From Globodera rostochiensis (Eukaryota; Nematoda; Chromadorea; Rhabditida; Heteroderidae): a stretch of DNA of 64,000 bases. The notes beneath the pieces were generated by a model that was not told the DNA's origin, did no database searches, and saw nothing but the letters and a program-made list of their open reading frames with translations. The stretch spans positions 203,893 to 267,892 of the forward strand of contig JAEVLN010000050.1 of the NCBI GenBank assembly GCA_018350325.1, read 5' to 3'. Shown here in pieces: positions 1 to 11,600 of this stretch. Each line of letters begins with the position of its first letter. Position 1 is the first letter of the stretch. The position numbers and the translations under genes were made by a program.

Positions 1-83
1 TTGGTCCAAAAGGAGATAATATTCGGATTCTACGGCCCCAACAATTTGTGAGAAGAATGGGAAAAACCTAAATACAAATTAAT

Positions 84-327
84 ATGGCACAAATTAGTCT
101 TTTATCTTTGGCACAAATTAGTCTTTTATCTTTGGCACTCTTTTATCTTTGGCACAAAATCTATCTTTGGCACAAATTAGTCTTTTATCTTTGGCACTCT
201 TTTATCTTTGGCACAAAATCTATCTTTGGCACAAATTAGTCTTTTATCTTTGGCACTCTTTTATCTTTGGCACAAATTAGTCTATCTATCTTTGGCACAA
301 ATTAGTCTTTTATCTATCTTTGGCACG
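84..327. repeat. Minisatellite, TTTGGCAC-containing units
   Basis: Units such as TCTTTTATCTTTGGCAC and AAATTAGTCTTTTATCTTTG recur with variable spacing of roughly 17 to 24 bp. The short ORF through it is a translation of the repeat and is not a gene. Confidence 0.85.
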
Positions 328-330
328 ATC

Positions 331-1352
331 ACAGTGCCGTCCGTTCCCGTGGATTCGCCAAATGCTTTTTCACTTTTTTCTCACCGATTTTCTCTCTATT
401 TTTTTTAGAGATCGGACACGGGCGGCCCGTAGCCCGTGTTTATTTGGGCCGACATGGGTTTTCTACGGACCACGGGGTTCACCGGGTTTTTAGCCCCCGT
501 AAGCCTTGCCCATTTTTTTTTTGAAAATTCCGATAAATCAAAAAATTTTTTTTTGTTTGTACGTCGTCATATGTTTTATTACTTCTTCTCACTGCTGCTG
601 AACAAAACAAATGCTTTGTCCAAAATTTTAAAAAAATAACAAATAAAATTGCGATCGATGAGAAAAAACATTGCAAGGCAGTAAATATAAGTTTTGTTTT
701 CTCCATTTGTTTCACCGATGGGACGCGTTTTGTTTTGTCAAATTGATTGCTCATTTTTATTTGAAATAAAAAATTGAAAAATATTTTTAAGTCACTTTTT
801 AATGTATATAATAATAACTCTGAATTAACATTTTGTTCAATTCAATAATAATTTAAAATGAATTAAAATTCTTTAAGGTTTTAAAATATTTAATTACAAA
901 ATATTATTTAAAATTTAACTTCAATAGAATTATTACTTAAATTTATTTAATAAAATAATAATTAAAACTTTTTAATCAAATAAAGTCCTTGATTGTTATC
1001 AAATAAACGCATAATTTGTATATAAATATAATTGTTTTATTTGTGTGTTCGATGAACGAATTAATTGAATTCGCCCCCCCCCCCCCCCCGCCACAACAAT
1101 CGATTCGATTTTAAATGATCGGCGGAAATAATTTTCGCAAATAAAATTACCCAAATTTAACCATTTCATTCATTCATTCATTGTTCGGGGAAATTGTGTC
1201 AAATAAACGCCCCGTCACAAAGCTAATTAATGTTAGCCATTTTGGGGTGGAAGAAGTGTCCGGTGTTCGTTCGTTCACCCCGAAAAGTGAACACAAATTT
1301 TAATTTGATCACTCGCCGAATAAAACAATTTCCAATGATCAAAGGTTAATAA
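331..1352. other. AT-rich intergenic DNA, no gene seen
   Basis: This stretch holds AT-rich sequence with a poly-C tract near 1074-1090 and a short CATT repeat near 1167. No ORF here has recognisable protein features or a convincing splice context. Confidence 0.6.
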
Positions 1353-1353
1353 A

Positions 1354-1592
1354 TTAATTTTTCCCGATTTTTTCTTCCCAAATCTCCGACTTTTTATTCA
1401 TCAATCTCCGATTTTTTCTTCCCAAATCCCCGACTTTTTATTCATCAATCCCCGATTTTTTCTTCCCAAATCCCCGACTTTTTATTCATCAATCCCCGAT
1501 TTTTTCTTCCCAAATCCCCGACTTTTTTTCCCCCGACTCCCCAATCCCCGACTTTTTCTTCCCAAATCCCCGACTTTTCTTCCCAAATCCCC
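1354..1592. repeat. Minisatellite, about 45 bp unit
   Basis: Alternating TTTTTCTTCCCAAATCCCCGAC and TTTTTATTCATCAATCCCCGAT half-units repeat about five times, and the last copies are shorter. The minus-strand ORF across it is repeat-derived. Confidence 0.8.
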
Positions 1593-1763
1593 GGAAGGGA
1601 GAGAGCGAGAGAAAGATAATGAGGCAGAGAGTCAAAAGGGTTGTTGTACAACGCAAAAGCGGGGACAGAAAGGAAACGGAACAATTTCATTTTATGTTCT
1701 CTGTCCCATCATTAAGCGGGGGAGGCGCATTATTTCCGCCAGGGCCCCGCGAGCGCCAAAAAT

Positions 1764-1796
1764 AATCGCTCCCGCCCGCCCGCCCGCCCGCCCGCC
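1764..1796. repeat. CCCG tetranucleotide tract
   Basis: A run of CCCG units lies here, with a second similar run near 1966-1986. The two runs flank a GC-rich island within AT-rich DNA. Confidence 0.85.
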
Positions 1797-2040
1797 GTTG
1801 TCGCCGCGGGCGCCCCATTCGTTTGCCGAAGCGCAAACAAAGCGATTTGGGGAGGGGTTTTGCAATGTTTGGACTAAAATTGGCCCGTGTTTGTTTTGGA
1901 CGGTCGAATTTTTCTCCATTCCCCCGGCGGCGCTGTTGCTGCAGCAAAATGATTTTGTACTTTCCCCGCCCGCCCGCCCGCCCGCCACAAAGTCAATCAA
2001 ATCCCTTTTTTATGGTGCCGGAATATATTAACAAAAGAGC

Positions 2041-2545
2041 AAACAAAGTGCCAAATTATCAAATTTAAACAATGCAAACGGAATGCCAAATAATCAAACT
2101 TAAACAAAATGCCAAATAATCAAATTCAGACAAAGCATACGAAATGCCAAATAATCAAATTCAAACAAAATGCCAATTTCCGCGAAAAATGATTTTGTAC
2201 CTTCCCCAAAGTCAATCACCTCCTTTTTTCTGACTGATGGCAGATACAAAAAAATGCCAAAGAAACAAAATGCCCAGTTTGCGTGTAAAAGGCTTTTTTT
2301 TTGTACTTTCTTCGACGTCAATCATCCTTTTTCTGATGCCGGAGACAAACAAAAGTGCCAACTATAAACAATAGAATGCTAACAAATGGCACGCAAATTG
2401 AAATAAAAAAACTTCAAAAAGAGATACACAGAATGCCAAACTATAACATACACAGAATGCCAAACTATAACAAAGTTTCCATTACACTATTCCAAACCGG
2501 TGGCGCTGTTTGATTGATGCCCAATATGAACATAATGCCAATCTT
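2041..2545. repeat. Degenerate repeat rich in ATGCCA
   Basis: Units like AATGCCAAATAATCAAATTC recur at about 27 to 35 bp near 2081, 2109, 2142 and 2169. More diverged copies lie near 2254, 2432, 2456 and 2534. ATGCCA is also the hexamer reported as the dorsal-gland (DOG box) promoter motif of cyst-nematode effectors. No effector-like gene is seen next to it, so a plain repeat is the simpler reading. Confidence 0.6.
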
Positions 2546-4670
2546 ATTGCCGACTTTAGATGTAAACGTATTTAATTAGTTTTAATTAGTGTTTATTTAA
2601 TTTAAGAGAAACTTGAGAGCATAAAAATTATTATGCAATTAAAAAGCACGGCGTCACAATGTATGGGAAAAGCCAATTGGACATGTAAACACAGCCAAAT
2701 GGTGGAAAGAAATAATTGGGATCAAATTTTGGCATTAATTGTGCTACCCCCTATTTTAGGGCCTATACAAAAATGCCAATGTATTTTGACGAGATTTCTC
2801 GAGAATCTCGACTCGAGATCTCGCTCGAAGCACAAGTCTGGACTCTAGTTTTTAGCACAAAAGATAGGTAATTCGAATACCTCATTAGCGGGCATTTGGT
2901 CGAAATTTGATTACCTAACTAATATTTTGTTCCCGAAAGGTCTGGGGCAGGGATGTATAACCGGATGCCAAAAAAAGTGCGAAACCCGAAATTTCGGGCA
3001 CAAAAATGTCCGACTTTCCGGCAATCCTGAAAATTCGAAATCGCAAAAATTTGATTTTTTCTAATTTTCTGATCATTTTTTTGTAAAACTTCGGTTTGTC
3101 CGTCTGCGGACTTTGTGTCCCCAACGCGTTTTTTGCATTGTTTATGGCCAAATCAAAAAGCACATTTTTTACCCATCGATGAACATCGATTTTCCAATTT
3201 TATTGCGTTTTTATTTTTGTAATTTTTCGTCACATCTTTGGGCCCATTGTTCTGCGGTTCTCTCTGTCTACATATTGTCCTGGGTTTCCAATGAAATTAT
3301 AATATTTATTCGCCCTTTTCTTTAACATAAAATAAAATATTTCTATTTTCTTTTTATGTGCAAAAATTTTTCCAAATTTTTATCGACACGAAAAGATTTA
3401 AAGTTTTATTTGAATTGAATAAAATTTAATAAATATATTTTTTGATTCAAATTGCCTCGTTTTGATTTAAGCATTAGTAAAATTTTTCTTTTCCCCTTTT
3501 AAATTGAATTTAATAAATAATATACCTCCCATTCATTTTGCTACAAAAAAAGTGCATTTTTAAAAGATTGTAATTAATCAATTTTATTTTATTGAATTTT
3601 TATGCCCTTAATTTGCTGAATTAATAATAATTGGTGACAAAATCAATCATTTCTTTCCCCTCGCCTCTCCATAGCAACAAAAACGACCATTTTGTACAAT
3701 TAATTGTCTTCTGGAATTGAATTTGGGGGCCGGTTTTGCGCTTTCTTCATTTGGCTTTACGATAATAAAACATTTATAAATATTAAATTTCTCGTTATTT
3801 TTGCATCATTAAAAACTTTTCGATCAGAAAGTTCGGACAATCGAGAATTCTTGTCGAGAGTTTTTTTTCTCGAAATCTTGGGCCAAAAATTCTCGACAAA
3901 ATCTCGGCCAGTCTTTTAATTCCGTGCTCTACTTCCCGGATACTTAATTTAGGGTTCAAAAATGCATAAATTTTTTGATTTTTTCAACGCAAAAATTGTG
4001 CTAAATTCAAATATTTGTATCGGAATTAAGCGTAAAATTCCTATTTTTTAAATTTATTGAAATTGTAAAATGTCCAACAAAAAGCCAATAAATTCGCTTA
4101 ACATTTTTTATTCGAAAAAATTTGTATTTCAAATTGGGACAAAATCAAATTACCGCGACAATAAAATGGGACAGAAATTCCGCACAAACGCACACAAATT
4201 GACATTCATTTTTTGCGTTTTTCAAACACAAAAAATTCAATTCAATTTGGCCATTCGTTTTTAAATTTGGATTCCCAAAATAATAATAAAAAATGTTTAA
4301 AAAAGCATTAAACGTTTTTCCCCCATTTTCATTCTTCTGGCGATATCGTAAATGAAATTGATACGTTAAGAAAGCGAAAAAGTTAAATGTGTGTAAAAAT
4401 GACGCCCAATTCCATCGAATGATTCAATCGATACAAATTTCGGGTTAAAAAATAAATATATTTGTTCCTTTTTCGTCGAAACAAAAAATATTCTCTTTTA
4501 AAAAAATATATAAAACAATCGGAACGCCTGTGTTCCATGGTGATCAGCATGATCAGTAGGGAACATAACGATCTGCTGGCCAAAATATGCAAAAAAAGCC
4601 GAAATATGCACCATACAATGGCATTTGTGCAGACTATTTGCTTAAACATTAAATTTTAATTTTTTACTAT
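2546..4670. other. Intergenic DNA, no gene seen
   Basis: This AT-rich stretch has CTCGAGA-type palindromic patches near 2790-2830 and 3830-3910 that resemble old inverted-repeat remnants. ORFs up to 88 codons occur on both strands but lack domains, signal peptides or splice context. Confidence 0.5.
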
Positions 4671-4676
4671 TTTTGG

Positions 4677-5400
4677 ATGGTCATGGCGATCAGACATCTC
4701 ATTCATGGCGATCAGACATCTCATTCATGGCGATCAGACATCTCATTCATGGCGATCAGACATCTCATTCATGGCGATAGACATCTCTCACTGATCAGAC
4801 ATCTCTCACTATCTCGCGCATGGAGATCAGACATCTCATTCATGGCGATCAGACATTTCATTCAAAGTGGCGATCAGACATCTCATTCATGGCGATAGAC
4901 ATCTCTACTATCTCGCGCATGGCGATCAGACATTTCATTCATGGCGATCAGACATTTCATTCATGGCGATAGACATCTCTCACTGATCAGACATCTCTCA
5001 CTATCTCGCGCATGGCGATCAGACATTTCATTCATGGCGATCAGACATTTCATTCATGGCGATAGACATCTCTCACTGATCAGACATCTCTCACTATCTC
5101 GCGCATGGCGATCAGACATTTCATTCATGGCGATCAGACATTTCATTCATGGCGATAGACATCTCTCACTGATCAGACATCTCTCACTATCTCGCGCATG
5201 GCGATCAGACATTTCATTCATGGCGATCAGACATCTCATTCATGGCGATCAGACATCTCATTCATGGCGATCAGACATCTCATTCATGGCGATCAGACAT
5301 TTCATTCAAAGTGGCGATCAGACATCTCATTCATGGCGATCAGACATCTCATTCATGGCGATCAGACATCTCTCACTGATCAGACAAACACTTGGCGATT
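4677..5400. repeat. Satellite, 22-bp unit with higher-order structure
   Basis: The base unit GCGATCAGACATCTCATTCA alternates with GCGATAGACATCTCTCACT and a CTATCTCGCGCATG segment, forming a higher-order unit of about 93 bp that repeats at least four times. The 153-codon ORF through the array is a repeat translation (periodic MAIRHF/HGD) and should not be annotated as a protein. Confidence 0.92.
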
Positions 5401-6517
5401 AGACATCACAACTTTGATAATAGGTATACCTAATTTTTGGCGCTTATATCTTTTCTAAAATTGTATTTGAAAACAAACAAATAACTCAGACGGCACAAAA
5501 TTACCCATTAAATTACCGCGCACATAAAAATGGCTTTCATTTGATTTCAAAATGATTTTTATTGCTGTTGCGAAACAACATTTGTCACATTTTATGTGCA
5601 TAAAATGTGCATTTTCTTCCCATTCTTTCTTTGGGGACGTCGTCATCATTTTGTGGCTTTGGGGGGAGGGGGGGGGGGGGGAAAGCAAAAAAAATGCATT
5701 AATTTTTTTGTTCACTTTTCTTTTCATCGCCGCCCATTCAATTCACCAAATCCACCCGAAGAAATTGGATGAATGAATATGAATTGAATGGACACGACGA
5801 CGACGACGCACAAATTTATTATTATTATTATTATTAAAGTGCTTTTTTTTGTTGGGTTGGCCAATTTTATATTTATTGGCAAAAAAAAATGTGCCAAAAT
5901 TACCACCGGTGTGTGATAAATGCGTGAACATTGTGCTCAATAAAAATCAATTTTTTTGCTATTAAATTTCGATTTTTTTTCCTTTTTTTTCAAAACTAAA
6001 AATTATTTGGAGCATTAAAATGCTTTAAAATCATTTTTTGTTCGCCATTAAAATCTAAACAATTGTCCCAAAAATTTGAAGCTAAAATTAATTATTTTTT
6101 AATGATTTTTTTGTTTTAAATTCTCAATATTTATTCTTATAAAATATTTTCGGGTGCATTTAAATCTTAAAGACTTTTTAAATTAATTTTTTTTCATTTT
6201 CTTTTGACAAAAATTAAGTAAAATTACCCAATTTTGAATTTTATTCCATTTTCTTAATGCTTGAAAAATTCATGAAAATCATTTGAATATTTGGTAACAT
6301 AGCCCCCCCCCCCCCCCTCTATAATTATATCAATCGAAGCGCAATTTTATTTTTGCATATTTTTCCCATTAATTTCCCCCGCGGGGAGTCAGTCAGAGAG
6401 CACAAAACCCAATCAATTTGCTCACTCTTTTCCCTACACACACACAAACATAATACCTTATGTTTGTGGAGTTGCTCATTTGCATATTTCATTCAGTTTC
6501 CTTCCCTTTTTGATGTT
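5401..6517. other. Intergenic DNA with homopolymer and ATT tracts
   Basis: Contains a G-rich run near 5660-5681, a CGA run near 5797, an ATT run near 5817-5836 and a poly-C tract near 6303-6316. No supported gene. Confidence 0.55.
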
Positions 6518-7150
6518 ACTCACTCCGTCCGCCCCACCCCCCTCCCCCTCCGGCGCCCTTTTGAGGTACAAATTTCAAAAACTTTAAAATTTTGGGCTCA
6601 AAAACTTCAAAACTCACTCCGTCCGCCCCCCCCCCCCAACCCCTCCGGCGTCCTTTTGAGGTACAAATTTCAAAAACTTTAAAATTTTGGGCTCAAAAAC
6701 TTCAAAACTCACTCCGTCCGCCCCCCCCAACCCCTCCGGCGCCCTTTTGAGGTACAAATTTCAAAACTCCAAAATTTTGGGCTCAAAAACTTCAAAACTC
6801 ACTCCGTCCGCCCCCCCCCAACCCCTCCGGCGCTCTTTTGAGGTACAAATTTCAAAAACTTTAAAATTTTGGGCTCAAAAACTTCAAAACTCACTCCGTC
6901 CGCCCCCAACCCCTCCGGCGCTCTTTTGAGGTACAAATTTCAAAACTCCAAATTTTGGGCTCAAAAACTTCAAAACTCACTCCGTCCGCCCCCAACCCCT
7001 CCGGCGCTCTTTTGAGGTACAAATTTCAAAACTCCAAATTTTGGGCTCAAAAACTTCAAAACTCACTCCGTCCGCCCCCCACACCCTCCGGCGCCCTTTT
7101 GAGGTACAAATTTCAAAACTCCAAAATTTTGGGCTCAAAAACTTCCAAAA
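6518..7150. repeat. Minisatellite, about 85-95 bp unit, seven copies
   Basis: Each unit runs CTCACTCCGTCCG, a C-rich tract of variable length, CCCCTCCGGCG, then TTTTGAGGTACAAATTTCAAA and TTTTGGGCTCAAAAACTTC. Length differences fall mainly in the C tract. The three forward ORFs here are frames through the repeat. Confidence 0.9.
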
Positions 7151-8683
7151 CTTATATATTTTTTCAATACTACCATCACATATCCAATGTACCGCTTGTG
7201 CTTCTGCTTGGTAGGATTTGGTAAATGATTCATTTTTTAGTTAGCATATTAACAAATTGTTTAGGCTTGCCCGTTAGCCCAGGTGATCTTTCCAAAATCA
7301 CCTGGTCCGGTCCGGTCGATTTCTATTAAAAATGCGCAAATTCGTTTTTTTAACAGAATGCACAATCAGAAAAGCGAATACAAAAAAAAAACAGCGAATT
7401 TTAACCAAAATAAAAAACTAAATTCCATTTTGAGAAATTCCTTAAAATGATACTAACTAATTGCCTACCTAATTGCCCGCCTCATTAGAGGGGGGAGAAG
7501 CATCTCTGCCAACTTTGTTTTTCACCTTTTCGCTAAAATGGGGGTCATTATTAAATGGAGGGGGGGACTCAAATTAAGCGGCGGGAGTTGGGGGGTCCAT
7601 TACAGGAAATTACGGTATTTTCTCACACCCATCAATTCATAATAATATTTCCATCCCCTGCGGGGAAACAAAAACAAAATCAATTTCATTTCGTCACTAT
7701 TTAATTATACACGACGCCCATTCGCACACAATGCCTTATGAGTTTCTTGCTCAATTTACATATACTAATGGTTGCCATATTCTATTTATGGCATTCATTA
7801 TTATTTTATTAGTATGGCAAAATGCCATACAAAAATTTTTGAATGGTTTTTTTCGCACAAATGCCTAATAAATTGGTTTTAATTTTTAAATTTGAATGCA
7901 TACCATTTTTGAAAGTTCGAGAGTCTCGAGACTGATATTTACGATCATGAGAGGCTGGGCCGGTTCAGTCCAAGAGGCCCGCGCCCAAATTTGCCCATGT
8001 TTTTCCCCTGGAAAAGCTGCTCTCCTTCCCAGCGCATCGTTTTGCTCACGCCAGACTGATCAAAAATGATCACAGATTGCTGTTCTGATCCAGTTGAGAC
8101 TGACTGGTTATCAGGATTAGATCAGACCGGACCATTCCATTGAGTCAGCCATTCAGACCAGGAACTGATCACTCTCTGTGAACATCTTGATCAGCTATTT
8201 ATGACTGATCAAAAATGTCTAAATGCTGATCGGCTCCCAAATAACTGGTAGGGTCAACTCACAAGATTGGATCAATCAGACCAGAAGCCGTTCGGTTGAG
8301 TCAAGTTTCTATCGATCGGACATTTAAAGAACACGCAAAAGCATTGTCTATTTTAATCAAAATATAATTGATCATTTTCAACATAAAGCATATGAAAATG
8401 TGAAAAGATGAACAGTCCGGGACACCAGTTGCGCATACTACCACTATAATCCCCCCCCCCCCCCTCCAACCACCGACCCAATTAAATGATGATTAAAGTC
8501 ACTAATTGACGACGCCGTTCATTGCCTCCCCCAAAATTTTCCAGATCACCAATAAACACAATTTCTTTCTTCTTCACCGCCATTTTCTGATCAGCCGCTG
8601 CTGAAGCGCCGCAAATTGCTCCCCTCCCCCCGCCTCCTCTGCCGTGTCAATTCTCGCCATCTTCCTCTGATCACATCATTTTC
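7151..8683. other. Upstream region of the Q-rich zinc-finger gene
   Basis: No gene is supported. A small hairpin near 7280-7306 (CCAGGTGAT facing ATCACCTGG) and a GATC-rich patch at 8040-8330 are visible, as is a poly-C tract near 8451. The last hundred bases before 8684 have higher GC and would be 5' UTR of the downstream gene if its start is right. Confidence 0.45.
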
Positions 8684-11600
8684 ATGGAGACGCGCTCTTC
8701 GGCAGCTGAAGATGATCAAAAGCAGCAGCAGCAGCCTCCTCCCGATCACCCTTCGTCAATGCTGCTGCTTCCGATCAACGGCGCGGATCACATCAATCAA
8801 CAACAGCAGCAGCAACAGCAACAACAATCATCATCAACAACAACAACAACAACAACAGCAATGACACTATCGTCGTCGATGCTGCTCGTCGCCTCGGGCG
8901 CTGAACAACGGGCACAGACCACGGCAACAATGGCCATCAGTGAGGAGGACGGCACGCCAAATTGGTATCGAATTTCATTGCCTCGGGGGCTGATGCGTTG
9001 TTGAGGAAGGGGGGGGGGTGCAAATGGGGGCAACACAACACCTAGCATCCCCAGAAAATGGGGAAATTCAACTTTTCGATTTTTTACATCAATTTTTTAA
9101 ATTTTTTGATTAAAAATTAATGATTTTTAAGACTTTTAACACTTTAATGTTCGTGCCTTATACACATATGTATTCAAGTTTCGAATTTGTTCATTATCCA
9201 AATTAAAATTTGTATATAATTTAATGTTTTTTCTTCAAAAAATTTTTCGAGCCGCCGATCAACAAAAATTTCGAGTTTTTTTTTTGTTGAGGAGTCAGGC
9301 AGCACGTTCCAACTCTCAAGTTTAAAAAATTGGGCTCATATGGTACATACAGTAGTATAGTAGGTTATTTGTTGGTACAGTAAGATTTTTAATATCGATT
9401 GAAAATGCATAATCGAAAATTGAAATCATTTTCATTCATCTCAAAATGCATTATGCGCGCACAACCCAATCCATCAACCGCGTCCATTGTCCCCAAAATT
9501 GCATTCCCCCGCCTCCAAACAATGGACGCCGAGGACGACGGGACGACGACCCATTCATAAATAAATTTTCAAAAAAAAATTTCGCATTTTTAAGGGTTTA
9601 TTTAATTTAATTTATTTTATTTCCTTTTTTTTCATTCAAAAAAGAGAGCAATTTTTTGGACTGCTAAAAATAATTGAATTTCATTTGAATAAACACATTT
9701 TTTTGGGGGGGGGGGTGTTTAGCCGTGCAAAATGAAAGATTAAAATGGGGCTTATTTTGAATGCATTTTAATGCGCAAAATTTGTCCAATTTTACAGCCA
9801 GCCTCTGTCTCATTAATCATAAATAAATTGTTCCCAACAATTGGGCAATTTAAATGTTTATTTTTTAACCCTTTTTTAATAGCTGCAAATTATTTTTTAT
9901 AAATTAAATAATATGCTTAAAATATTCACAAAAGATGCAAAAATTAAAATATATTTAAAAAAACAACAAATTTTTAGCATTTAAGGCTTCAATTTTTCGT
10001 TTTCTTAACAATTTCGTTAAAATCTTCAAAAACAATTTTTGTCTAAAAACTTCAAAAATACCCACCAACTTAGGTACGCCTGCGCTCAGGTAGAACACAT
10101 TAAATCCGTATATTTACACGCTAAAAAAATTCCTGATTTTTCAATTGCTAATTTTGATTTTTGGGTTTTGTCAATGGTCACCCTGAGATTACCCCCCCCC
10201 CCCCCGGCGTTTTCAGAATAATTTTTTACAACAACAAAAAATGTGCCCATTTATTGCGTTGAACGGGGGAGGGGGGGGGGGGGGAGCCAACGCCAATGGA
10301 AGGAAAGATTATAAATCTATTTTAAAAAAGGTTTAAAAATAGGGGGAGGTTTTATTCACTTCCATCCCGCGCTTTTTAAATGCGCAATCCGTCAAAAATT
10401 TGACAATTTGCACATAACGCCGTCGGCGATGTCCTCCTCCCGTCCGTCGAATGAACGGCGGACGGTCCCCCCCCCCAATTCATTTATTTAATCATTCATC
10501 ATTTATCTAACCTATAGCCTAACCCATCCATTTTCTTCCTATACAACTCGCTGCTGCTGCTTTTTTCCCACGCGACAACAAAAAAAATCGATAAACATTC
10601 GTTTCTTCCCCCGAGGGGGCATAATAATAAAATGCTTCTTCACCGCCGCCCCCCCCCCCTTTTGTTGACTGCTGACGCGACTCCTTTATGTATTATGTAT
10701 ATGTACAACATACTGGTGATGGTGGCACAGGCACAGCAGCAATCCGTCCGTTGCTGCTGTTTTCTCTATTTTTGGCATTTGCCAGATTTGCATAATTGCG
10801 TCCAAATTGCCACCGCGCAGAGAATGGGCGGGGCGAGGGGGGGGGGGAATTTGTGCGCCCGCTGTGTCGATTTTTTTTTGCCGGGAATTGGCACCGGTGG
10901 CCGCCGGAATTGTGCTAATTCCAAGACTTGGAAGGCCCCCCCCCCGAGAATGAGACCATCTGGCCATAACTTTTTTACGTTTTAACCAATCGCTTACAAA
11001 TTAGTCTTTGCTTGTTCATAGTTTCTCTTGATTACAACATATAAGCGGTTGAATTGGCATTTGACGTTTGGCCAAGTTGCCGAGGCTTTTGCGCCCAAGA
11101 TTTTAGGTCAAGACTGAAGTTTTTGCCCAACCTTGAGGCAAAGCTCTCGAAATTTTTGGCCAGACTTTGAGTCAAATCCAAAGTTTTTGGGCATCAAAAC
11201 TTTGCGTTTATACAAAATGGGCACAGTATAACAATTAATTCATTCATTTATTCTTGTCTTTGTCCCCCTCCCCCCCCCCCATTTTTTTGTTTTGTTTTAC
11301 ATTTTTGGCACGCATTCATTCCAATTCCAATTACATTTGGCGACTCTCTACTTTACGAAAACGGACGGGCGAATGTGCAAAATGAGTGATGAAGTTAAGT
11401 TAAGGGGCTCTTAATTTTCTTGGCCAACCCCTTTAAGCGAAAAGTGTCGGGGGGAGGCCAATGAATTGAATGAATGTTTTTGTTTTGTTGAAGGGTTTTG
11501 GGGGGGGGGGGGGAATTTCCCCCATTTTCTTACTCCCCCCCCCCGTCCCCGTCCCCGTCCCCGTGGGGGAATTTTCCCCATTTTCTTACTCCCCCCCCGT

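Noticed and set aside
4941..5402. 153-codon ORF in the GATCAGACATC satellite
   Set aside because: It is a periodic translation of a 22-bp repeat; other frames are also open and there is no splice or signal evidence.
8616..8864. Alternative frame ORF ending in polyQ at the first exon
   Set aside because: The frame starting at 8684 keeps phase with the 18097 exon and ends at a good donor; the other frame runs into an untidy low-complexity end.
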